Source: Cryptomeria japonica
Taxonomy: Eukaryota > Streptophyta > Pinopsida > Cupressales > Cupressaceae
Length of the DNA stretch: 64,000 bases
Assembly (NCBI RefSeq): GCF_030272615.1
Contig: NC_081415.1
Location: forward strand, 622,913,740 to 622,977,739
Reading direction: 5' to 3'
The position numbers and the translations under genes are program-made. This document shows positions 1 through 9,701 of the stretch, one piece after another. How positions within the stretch are numbered: the first letter of the stretch is position 1; each line of letters starts with the position of its first letter. Under the pieces are notes generated by a model. The model did no database searches. It saw only the letters and a list, made by a program, of their open reading frames with translations, and was not told where the DNA came from.

Positions 1-992
1 GTCTCTTTTGGACTTCGGGTCTTTATGTTTGCAAATTGGAAAATTATCTTTCCTGGTCGGCCTAAGGTCGGGAAAATCAGTCTATCAGCCCTAAATGACA
101 AGTATATAAACTACATTTTCCTCTCTCATTTGGGGAGATACATACATGACGGAAAAAGCGTGGAAACTATACTCAAGCATTCAAGCATTCAAGCATTCCT
201 TCAAGCAATTGATCATTTCAAGTCTCCATTCAAGGCTAAGTGTTGCATTCAAGACAAGGATTCAACCATTGAAGAGGAGATCACTTACAACATACTACTA
301 CAACATACAACATACAACATCTATACCTTCGCACATAAGGATACAAACATCCTTACAACAAGGTATTAGTACTTGTTTTACATTACAGACATTTACATTT
401 ACAACATTGCTCATTTCTTGGTTAATTCCAAAACCGGGGTTTGACCTAAAGGCAAACCCCTAATCCCTAACCCCCCAATCGTCTTCGCTTTTCTATGTGT
501 AGGTTGCAGGTACGCAGCTGAAATTGAAGATCTGGAATCCTTGTGTAGAGACGAACAGATCCCCCTTCGTTTTGCGGATTTTTCGGAGGACCGTGGCGCT
601 CGGGCGCCATCGTCCCGACAACTTTCGCTCAAATTTGCAGGACAGCACCGTATCGACATTTTACTGCTAATTCCAGGTCCGCAGCTTCATACTGTATTCC
701 TATCTCAGTTTATAAGAGAATCTTTCTCACTTTCTATGCATTCCTAGCTAAGTTCTTCTATGCACATTCTTTACAAAAGAGGGTAGCCTTGCTGTCATAA
801 CCCTTGAAACTCATTTAGCATCCAATCTTGCATTGCGTGGGATTGGATCTTGTGGGTTTCAACCCCTCTTTTGAATGTAAAGTCTCTCCCCTAAGTGAAA
901 ACCATCAACCCTAGAGTGAATCTCCCTTCTCTCTCCTTGGAGTTGGAAGAGGGGAGAGCAACTAGGGTTCGATCGCGATTTTCCGCTTTACA
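1..992 (+). repeat. Ty3-type LTR, 3' portion (family of the 36.4-44.2 kb element)
   Basis: This stretch matches, in reverse complement, the LTRs at 36398-37607 and 42985-44218. Shared landmarks are the tract around 'tcggcctaaggtcgggaaaa', the purine-rich block before the 'cccctaatccctaacc' stretch, and the terminus 'gattttccgctttaca'. About 240 bp of the LTR 5' end lies outside the window. The LTR ends at 992 and copia sequence starts immediately, without a PBS. It is therefore the 3' LTR of an element lying upstream or a solo LTR, inserted into the copia element that follows. Short reading frames inside it are shadows. Confidence 0.85.
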
Positions 993-3010
993 GGAAGATC
1001 ACCCGCTGTTAGCTATTTTAAGATATTTGGTAGCAAATATTTTATTAAAAGAGGTGATTACATTAGCAAGTTTGAAGCTAAGAGTGATGAAGGCATATTT
1101 ATTGGCTATTCCACCAAGAGTAAGGCCTATAAATGCTTTAATAACGGGACACAGAGAATTGTTGAGAGCATTGATGTTTGAGTAGATGAATGTTCTAAAG
1201 TCTCAGAGGGAATCAGTTCAGAGAAAAAGGATGAAGATCCTTGCATTTTTCTTTTGGAACTTGAAACTATTAAAATAGAAACTAGTAAAGCAAATTCTGA
1301 TACACCTGTTCAACTAGAACAAATAAATTTAGAAGCTGAACTTGAAGAGAATGATCATGTTATTCATAGGTATGTGAGACTGAACCATAGTCTTGAACAA
1401 ATTATTGGGGATACGGATGCTAGAGTACTAACTAGAAGAAGAATAAGAGAGAATTCTTGCATGATCTCCACCATTGAACCTAGAAGTGCTAAGGAGGAAT
1501 TTGGTGATGATTATTGGGTTAAAGCTATGGAGAAGGAATTAGATCAAATTGAGCAGAACAAAACTTGGACCCTAGTACCCCGACCGGTAAATAAGAATGT
1601 TATAGGTACTAAATGGGTATTCAGAAAAAAGTTAAATGAAATGGTGTTGTAGTTCACAACAAGGAAAGATTAGTCTGCAAGGGTTATGCACAAGAAGAAG
1701 GAGAAGATTATGGTGAAACTTTTGTACCAATAGCAAGAATGGAAGGTGTCAGAACTTTAATTACATTTGCAGCCCATAACAAATTCAAGGTATACCAGAT
1801 GGATGTTAAGTCTGCATTTTTGAATGGGATATTGCATGAAGAGGTATACATAGAGCAACCAAATGGTTATGCTTTGACAGATGAGAAAGACATGGCATGC
1901 AGATTGCATAAAGCTTTGTATGGATTAAAGTAGGCACCCAAAGCATGGTATGAATGAATTCATGCACATCTGATGAAGATAGGATTTGCAAGAACCAGTG
2001 ATGATAGTAATATTTATCTCAAGTCTGAAGGAGATGAATTACTGGTCAGTGTAGTATTTGTTGATGATATTATTTTTGGAGGTAATTATGTCATGAGAAA
2101 TAGTTTTGCAGATGAAATGAAAAATGAGTTTGAAATATCTTTAGTAGGGGAAATAATTTTTTTCATAGGCTTGCAGATGCAACAAATGAAGAATGGTATT
2201 TTCATTACTCAATCTAAGTATGTGAAAGAGGTTTTGAAGAATTTTGGCATGAGTGACTGTAAACTAGTTGGAACACGAATGGTTATAGGTTGTAAGTTAT
2301 CCAAGGAAGATGAATCTAAGTCTATTGATGAAAAGGAATACAGGTCAATGATTGGAAAATTACACTATGTTGTTCAGAGCAGACCGGATATTGCCCATGC
2401 TATTGGTATAGTTGCAAGATGCCAGAAGAATCCAAAGGAGACACACCTGATAGCAACCAAGATAATTTTTAGGTATCTGAAAGGTATTGTTGACTATGGA
2501 TCATGGTATCCATATGGAGGAAACTTTGATTTGAAGGCATACACAGATGCTGATTGGGCAAGAAATGTTGATGACCGGAAAAGCACTACCGGTGGAGCAT
2601 TCTTTCTAGGAGGAAGGCTTGTTTGATGGAGTAATAAGAAGCATAGTTGTACTTCAAAATCTACTACTGAAGGTGAGTATGTTGTAGCTTATATGAATTG
2701 CACACAGGCTATTTGGATGAGGCACATTTTGGAAGGTTTTAAGATGAAAATCTCAGAACCTATAAAGATTTTATGTGATAATATAAGTGCCATTAATATT
2801 TCTAAGAATCCTGTTTTGCACGTACGAACCAAGCACATTGAATTGAAGTATCACTTTTTGAGGGAAAAAGTTCAAAGTAAAGATGTTATCTTAGAGCATG
2901 TTTCTACCAAGGAACAACTTGTAGATATTTTTACCAAACCTCTGCCTAAGACCACTTTTGAGTATCTTAGAAGTCAATTGGGGTTTGTCCCTCTTCATGA
3001 AGTTAGTTGA
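993..3010 (+). pseudogene. Ty1/copia pol relic: integrase tail, reverse transcriptase, RNase H
   Basis: Translated pieces in three frames give copia pol in the normal order. The region after the integrase core comes first (993-1180), then RT from about 1400 with 'GTKWVFRKKL' and 'VYQMDVKSAFLNG', then the RT catalytic box 'VSVVFVDDIIFGG' near 2050-2085. RNase H follows with 'AYTDADWA' (2540s) and 'ILCDNISAINIS' (2770-2800), ending 'TKPLPKTTFEYLRSQLG' before a stop at 3008. Frameshifts near 1180 and 1650 and stops near 1931, 1957 and 2624 make it dead. Everything upstream of the integrase tail is cut off by the Ty3 LTR at 992. It is the same family as the minus-strand copia element at 13707-28743, whose intact order gives the alignment. 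Confidence 0.93.
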
Positions 3011-3349
3011 GCATGATGTTGATTGCATCACTCCCTAAATTACTTACAAATCTTAGAAGGATTGATGTAAAAGTGGATGTATTCCATAGGGGGAGCATAA
3101 AGTTGTAGTATGTTGTTGATGCACAATGAAATTTTAATATTACATGTTTTACTTTTAGTTTGGTATTATTGTCAAAGGGGGAGAAGAATTATGTGATTAG
3201 GAGAAGAATCATGTGATTATGGAAAAGGGAAACCAATGATAGGATGAAGACAAACAAAGCATGATGAATATTTGGTAATGTAAACCACAATTCCTATTCA
3301 CCAATTCACAACAACAATCAGAGGTGTTGATATTTGTATTGCCATCAAT
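3011..3349 (+). other. 3' untranslated spacer of the copia element
   Basis: Between the RNase H stop and the polypurine tract there is no reading frame of interest. The spacer contains several A/G-rich stretches such as 'ccatagggggagcataa' and 'caaagggggagaagaa', which resemble decayed internal purine tracts. The same position in the minus-strand copia copy (15131-15463) holds equivalent sequence. Confidence 0.7.
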
Positions 3350-3364
3350 GCCAAAAGGGGCGAT
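3350..3364 (+). other. polypurine tract of copia element
   Basis: The sequence 'gccaaaaggggcgat' ends directly at the TGTTGG that opens the 3' LTR. This is the expected place for the plus-strand primer. Equivalent tracts precede the 3' LTRs of the copia element on the minus strand and of the nested element at 23146. Confidence 0.75.
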
Positions 3365-4809
3365 TGTTGGCATCTGCATGAATATTGCATTAATGATATG
3401 TTATGTTGTCATTGATGTCAAATTGAACCAGTAATGGTATTTATGATATTACTGATATTGTTATTATTTATATTGTCTTATAACTGGTAGGAAGATCTTT
3501 GTGGAAGATGTTGTAAATTGATATGTAAGTTTGTGAGTTGAACTGGTAACCGGTGTATAAGGTTAAACCTTTTCTATGTTATGTAATTGGTAAACCTTAC
3601 TAGTTGTTTTTTTGTTAAACCCTAACCGATTAAGTTTTCTGAAATGGTTATGTTGGTTTATTATCTAATGAGCAGTAATGATGGAGACATGTGAGATCAT
3701 TGTAAGAAGATAAGTTCAGATTGTTTTCGCGTGCTTTTTTGATTGTCTAGGTAATGAGAAAAGTGGATTGCATCTAATGCAAAGCGTGTGATGAGTTACA
3801 AGTTCGATGAAGTGGTGATCATGGAGCAGTTGGAATTTTCTTAAAGAATGTGTATAGATTGCTATGTAAATCCAATGGTCACACTTGAACCAATTTTTTT
3901 GTAATCTCTATGAGAGAATTAGGTTTTTGTTTGTTACCGACCTAATTGATTTGTATTTAAGGTTGATGAAGTTGTTTTCTTAAGTGTTGGCAGAAATCAG
4001 TTGAGTGTGTGGTTGCCTAACTGGAGAATGGATTTGCAGTTTGAGTAAAGGCAAATTGAAGCTTAAAAGGGTCTGATCAAGCAAATGTAGTGCTATTTAG
4101 ACAGATCAAGAAAAACCTGTTGTCTTCTAACAATTACAGTAGAATTAAAATACCCTAACCGGGTAAGCTCTAACAATCTTGGTTACTTCTTAAATCCTCA
4201 AACAAGGTGGTCAATTAGCTTGGATTATCAAATCCTCTACCGAAGTCACTCCTAACAGGGTCTTTTATTTTTATCAAGGCATTTTGTAAATCTCTTAACT
4301 GGGTGATTCCTAATAGGATTAGTTCTTAACACGACTTATTGTAAAATCTTTAACAGGATTGGCTCCTAATAGGGCAAACTTCAGAAGAGTTCAGATAGCT
4401 ATCTTGTGAGTCTCATCTCACCGTGGTTTTTACCTATTTGGGTTTTCCATGTATAAACATTTGTGTCATGTGGTGAATGTTTTTGTGGTTATGATCTTAT
4501 TTGTTGATTTGATTAACTTTTGATAAGGCATGATAACTGGAAGCATTGAGAGATGGAGTGTGTTAATATATGATCAAGCATTTGGATGTTTACAAGATTA
4601 AAGTTGTTTATTGTTAAGTTGCTATAATAGTTAACCAGTTGATGTTGAGTATTCGTATGAGTATTGATCTTGACAGTGATAATTTATTGATAAGTTTACT
4701 TTGTGAGTTTGAGTTTGATATTGGGAAGTTTGTTTCAGTTTTTCAATTTATTGATTCACCCCACCCTCTCAGTAATCTACCAGATACTTATTCTTTCATC
4801 ATACCATCG
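3365..4809 (+). repeat. 3' LTR of the truncated copia element
   Basis: It starts TGTTGGCATCTGC and ends 'ttctttcatcataccatcg', where the last base should be A. It is about 1445 bp and matches the LTRs at 13707-15117 and 27331-28743 in reverse complement. It contains the module 'gtgagtctcatctcaccgtgg' and, near the end, the C-rich motif 'attcaccccaccctctcag' shared by every copia LTR here. The minisatellite begins at its last base, so no target duplication can be tested because the 5' end of the element is missing. Confidence 0.88.
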
Positions 4810-5240
4810 GGATCTCGAATTAGGATGTCTTAAGGGGATCTCTAATTGGGATGGCTTAAGGGGATCTAATTAGGATGGCTTGAGGGGACATCACATTGGG
4901 ATGGCTTAAGGGGATATAAAATTAGGATGTCTTAAAGGGATCTAGAATTAAGATGGCTTAAGGGAATGTCTAATTGGGATAGATTAAGGGGATCTAATTA
5001 GGATGGCATAATGGAATTTAATTAGAATGGATTAAGGGGACATCTAATTAGGATGGCTTATGTGGACCTAGAATTAGGATGGCTTAAGGGGATCTCTAAT
5101 TGGGTTGGCTTAAGGGGATCTAATTGGGGTGGCTTAAGGTGATCTAATTAGGGTGGCTTAAGGGGATCTAGAATTAGGATAGATTAAGGGGATCTAGAAT
5201 TAGGATGGCTTAAAGGGATATCTAATTAGGATGGATTAAT
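4810..5240. repeat. minisatellite, ~24-29-bp unit
   Basis: About 16-17 imperfect copies of a unit built on 'ggatctaattaggatggctt aagg' follow head to tail. Unit lengths vary because the linkers 'ctagaa', 'ctctaa' and 'catcta' alternate. The array starts immediately after the copia LTR end and stops at a pyrimidine-rich tract. Confidence 0.9.
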
Positions 5241-5540
5241 GTCTCTCTTTATCCTTCACACTCTCTCTATCTCTTTTTCTCTCTCTCTATCCTTCTCTAG
5301 ATAGGTCCTCTCTCTCTATCCTTCTCTCTAAGGTCCTCTTGCTTTCTTTCTCTCTATCCTTCTCTAGATAGGTCCTCTCTCTTGAGATAAGTCTTTTTAA
5401 ATCTCCTTCTCTCTCTCTTGACTTAAGTATGTCTTTTTTTAAAGCTCTTTCTTTTTGTCTGTCAAGGTTAGATCTCTAAGGTCCTCTCTTTCTCTTGAAT
5501 AGTTTAAAAAATATATTTTTCTCTCTATTAAATTTTGGGC
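5241..5540. repeat. pyrimidine-rich CT microsatellite/minisatellite
   Basis: The strand shown is dominated by T and C: runs of 'ctctctatccttctctagat' with 'aggtcctctctct' recur several times. No coding potential is visible. Confidence 0.85.
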
Positions 5541-5608
5541 GTAGAAGGGGCTCAACAAGGAGAAAGTCTTAAGTAGGAGTCAATCAAAATTTACATATTA
5601 GAGAAAAG

Positions 5609-6736
5609 TGTTCGAATAAAGGAACATTGAGAGGGGGGGGGGGGGGGTGAATCAGTGTTCTACAATTTTTAACATTCTTCACTTGTTCTTTCAACCACTT
5701 AATGCAACTGAACAAAAGAGAGATCCAGAAACACAAAGTAATAAGAAACAACACTATAACACCAATATTTATACGTGGAAAACACGGTTAAGGGAAAAAC
5801 CACGATGGGGATGAGACCCACAATATAAATATACTCTGTTAGAAGAATATGAATATTACATTGGGAATGGACATGCATTCAGGCACACTGCCTAGAGCTC
5901 ACCGCTCAAAAGAAAGAAGGGAAACAACCCCATAAGGCTCACTGCCTTACAAAATATTTTACAAAAGACAATTGGAATGTCTGAACTAAAAAAAGAGAAT
6001 CTATAAATGCCAAGGTATAGTTCCAGTTAAGTACAAAACTCTTGATCTCACATTCCTCTATTTTGTTGTTCTTCAATATTCTGGAGCAGAAATCCTTCAC
6101 TTGCACATGTGAAACTACACACAATCGATCACTAACACTTTCCACACATCAACCAATACATAAAATGATCATATCCATCTATCTTTTATATCCGCAACAT
6201 CAAATTAGATCTTCTACATATTGACTTCTAGAATACTATATAAATGATGAAACATGCATACAAAGTTGGCTTAATCCGAACTCTAATGCATATGTAGAGC
6301 AAAAGGAATTGTCCACACACTTCCCAGATGTCAGCTAAATATCATCGAACACAAAAAAATCACCAAAATAGCTACAACAATTGTATACAATGATCCACTA
6401 TGCAAGTCGACCATACAACATTGTTCAACCTGAGAACTTGTACATCAGATCTTCCAAATCACTCAAGAATCAACATTGGAGGCTAATATTTAGGAATAAG
6501 GTACTCTAGGCATCTAACTAACATAATTTAGCTCCACAACACGAAATATTCAACAAAAATGAAACGCCAACCAAAATATTGTACTCTATCGGATGTCCTA
6601 TTCTAGTTCACCGGACTAGGACCAATCTACAATCTGACTTCCGATATAATAAAATTGATCACTGTGGATGGGACCACGGAATTGGGTTTCCATCAATGAC
6701 AAAACTAAATCATCTATGCAGTGTCACTTGCCAACA
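5609..6736 (-). repeat. solo-LTR-like copy of a copia family
   Basis: Read on the minus strand it begins TGTTGGCAAGTGACAC at 6736 and ends with the C-rich motif (13 or more C) followed by 'ctctcaatgttcc' and 'cgaaca' at 5609. The layout equals the solo LTR at 51241-52186, including the 'acgtggaaaacac..ttaagggaaaaaccac' block. Flanks 'aaaag' and 'caaac' are not a convincing target duplication. There is no PBS or PPT beside it, so it is a solo or truncated LTR. Confidence 0.72.
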
Positions 6737-7210
6737 CAAACATGGCTAGAGAACACATAGTTGAAGATATGGAGGAGGCCCAAGTTCAAACAATGCATGT
6801 TGAAGAGGGGTTAGGTTCTCTTCCTTCTATACCAATGGATGAGCATATGAATCTAGATAAAGAGTTGAACAAAATATTTTCTTATAGAGATTTAGATGAT
6901 TTGCTTGAAATAAATTTGGGGAAATTGAGATGTTATGCCGAACAACCTAGAAATACTAGTAGGAGGTCAATGACTAAATTTGTAAAGGAAATAATCAATT
7001 CTCATGTCAATCATCTTGGTACACTTGATCAAACCCAAATTTAATCACTTTTACTTCTTTGTAATGAGTTGAAAGAGCCATTACAATTGTTGGGTGTATA
7101 TTCAACATTGAAAAAGAAGAAAGCTTCATGCCCAGAAAAAGATATTGTTGAAATGTTAAAAAAGGTTTAGATTCCATTGGCAAAGGATCCTGACTAGTGC
7201 ATAAGACTAT
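6737..7210 (+). pseudogene. N-terminal part of a decayed gene (uncharacterised)
   Basis: An open stretch encodes an acidic segment, then a helical charged segment with 'YRDLDDLLEINLGKL' (roughly residues 55-70) and a stop at about 7042. Reading continues after the stop in the same sense ('LCNELKEPLQLLGVYST'), then a further stop near 7170. I do not recognise it. It lies directly upstream of the transposase-like relic at 7243-9370 in the same orientation, and could be its first exon or domain. The solo LTR at 5609-6736 would then have cut off its upstream part. Confidence 0.45.
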
Positions 7211-7242
7211 TTAAAGAAGTGTGATGTTGACATTTTGTTTAA

Positions 7243-9370
7243 GTGAAAATCCCAAGAAAAAGACAAATATCTTCACTTTCGACTACAATTGGTTTCAATA
7301 GAAAGATACTAACAAAATATGTGAAAAGGAGAAAGGTTTTGGATGACAGTTCAGAAGGCAATCAAGCAATTTTGTGTAGAGCTCCCTGTTCTAAAAAAAT
7401 TGAAGATGTTTTTGGGAAGTTGATCTCAAACTTTTGGAATGATCAATATCCATCCATCATCAAATAGTAGATATGCTATTAGACACAAGATTGGACCATG
7501 ACCATCATACAAAATAATGGCTAGGCACAACAATGAGATGCATGTGAACTTTTGTAATTTGAATCCTCATATAAATATTCGGCAGACAATGTTTGAAAGG
7601 TTAAATCCATATTATGTGAAGATAAACAATGTTTTTGAAACATTTTGTTGTCATTATAATATCGAATTTGATCTCTACTATTAGGTGCTTCAAAAGATGA
7701 GAGAAGAAAGTGATGGTTTTCAAAATGCACCTCCTAAATGTGTAAGTCAATTCATAGAATCCATCTTATGTGATAAATATGATGATGATAATGCAATTAG
7801 TCAAATAAACTACATAAAAAGACTTTGTAAAAAATATCAAAATTTGGCTAAAATGTCTTTAATAAATGAAGATACTGATCCAACAAAGACAATAAATTAC
7901 AATAGTTACAAGTATGTAAAGTGTCAAACAAATTTTGGGAAGGAATCCACAAGGTTAAACTATGTAGAAGAGGAGATAACTATTGGAACATTTATGACAT
8001 TGTTTCAAAAATTGATACAATCATACATACATCACATGCCTTTTTTTCTACATGGCAAGCACAATAGTTTCAAACATTAAGAGATACTTTCCCGACTAGA
8101 ACAGTTCTATCAATAGTTGACTTTGCATAAAATCACTCTTGTGTACATCAAAAAGAGACTCAATCAGAATATTACTTTTACAAGTAGATCACTATTATGG
8201 TGCATGTATGTATGTGCAATTTTATTTGGATGGTGTTGACAATACATATGATGAACAAATCATTAAGAAATAATATCACTTTTATATTAGTGATGATAAA
8301 GAGTATGACACACTTTTTGTACAACATTGCTTTGCGATTTTGTTTGAGATTTTGGCAAGTAGGGGTATAAAAATTGAAAAGCATTTTCTATGGTTAGATG
8401 GATGTGCAACAAAATTCAAATCATCGTGAAAATTTTATGCACTATGCAGATATCATCAAAATTGGAAAATACCACATGCTTGGAGTTTCTTTAAGAGTGG
8501 GCATCGAAAGGATGAACATGATGGTGCATGAGCTTACATCAAATGTGCTCTAGGAACATATCAAATGAGTTATTTGGGATATCATATAGATGATGCACAT
8601 GATGTTATTGAATGGTGTAAGAAACACTTTGCATCAAATGAGGTCAGCACATCTTTAGGAATAAACTGATACATTCCACATAGAGTGTTTTGGGAGATAT
8701 CAAGTATGTATAAATTACATTTGAATTTTATTCACTTTAAATTTTAAATGAATATCAAGTTTTATATTATTTTTTAATTTTAAATGAATTTTAAATTTTA
8801 AATTTTTAATTATATATATGTAATATAATTTTTACATCTCTAGGTGTGGATAAAAGATCAATGCATGGATGCAAGAGGGTAGAGAAAACAAGATCTTTGC
8901 ATTATGTCATGATTTCAGATAATTGCCCTTGATGGATATTGTACAGAAGGGATTACTCTTGTTTTTGTGATGAGTGAATTGTGGAAAAATCTTACGCATG
9001 GAACAACCAACAACGTGGATATGTTAGTGGATGGAATTTGGTGTCACTAGTCATTTCTGACACATACGATGAAGATGTGGATGAAAGCCTTGAATACATT
9101 CTTTTTATTTCAGTTGATTATGACCGTATTTCAAGATTGATTAGAAAAAGGTACACATGTACATACTCAATAAATTTAACACAATGTAGTTATTTAAAGT
9201 TTTGTAAATTCTGATGAGTTTTGTTTTACAGGGCTTTCTCCGATTTGTGAGAGACTTCATTTTATTGCATTGAATTTGTATTGTACATGGGTACTTAAAA
9301 TGGCTTTGTTGTTGGGACCCAAATTGTATCTTGTCATCACATTGCATAATTTTTTTTTCCCTAAGTTGCA
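7243..9370 (+). pseudogene. decayed, spliced gene of an uncharacterised transposase-like family
   Basis: The pieces, in order, are a basic stretch with 'TKYVKRRKVLDDSSEGN' (7310s), 'LISNFWNDQYPS' (7420s), 'MFERLNPYYVKIN' (7590s) with a nearby Cys-His pair and 'YNIEFDLYY', an acidic helical region (7685-8080), then 'HFLWLDGCATKFKSS' (8383-8430) followed by 'YHQNWKIPHAWSFFKSGH' and 'DEHDGA' (8450-8530). Many stops and frameshifts interrupt it. Two stretches look like plant introns: 8704-8843 (GTATGT to CATCTCTAG, very AT-rich) and 9151-9231 (GTACAC to TTTTACAG). From memory, uncharacterised plant proteins with 'SDGCxxQFKS' and 'GHGKxEHDG' share this order and may be transposase-derived. That assignment is inference. 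Confidence 0.55.
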
Positions 9371-9382
9371 CTCAAGGGGGGG

Positions 9383-9701
9383 TGTTGGAGTAAATGATGT
9401 CTTACCCATTTAGATATGCTTAAGCTTGACTTAGGCAGCCAACATAATAGTTTATTAGATATTAATTGTATTTAGGTGCATATTATTTAATAATGTTTAG
9501 GGTGCATTTAATATTTGTTGCTAGTAGTTGGATGCCAGTTATCTTTACTTGGTCTCTAATTACCTTTGTAAGCAAGGCATATGTACATATTTCATTATGT
9601 CAATTTCAATTCCTCTATCTCATTGGTGAAATAGTATCACGCTTCTCTCATGTGTGTGAAGGTGTGTTTATTGTTTGTTCTCTTGGGTTTGATGGTCATC
9701 A
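9383..9701 (+). repeat. possible short LTR (PPT + TGTTGG start)
   Basis: The run 'ctcaagggggggtgttggag' looks like a polypurine tract joined to an LTR start at 9383, and 'gatggtcatca' near 9701 could be an LTR end. No second copy is present in the window, so this remains a candidate only. Confidence 0.3.

Noticed and set aside
4810-5240. CRISPR-like or telomeric repeat
   Set aside because: Unit lengths vary, there are no spacers, and the motif is not TTTAGGG.
5625-5650. G-quadruplex from the long G-run as a separate feature
   Set aside because: It is the terminal C-run motif of a minus-strand LTR and occurs in every related LTR.
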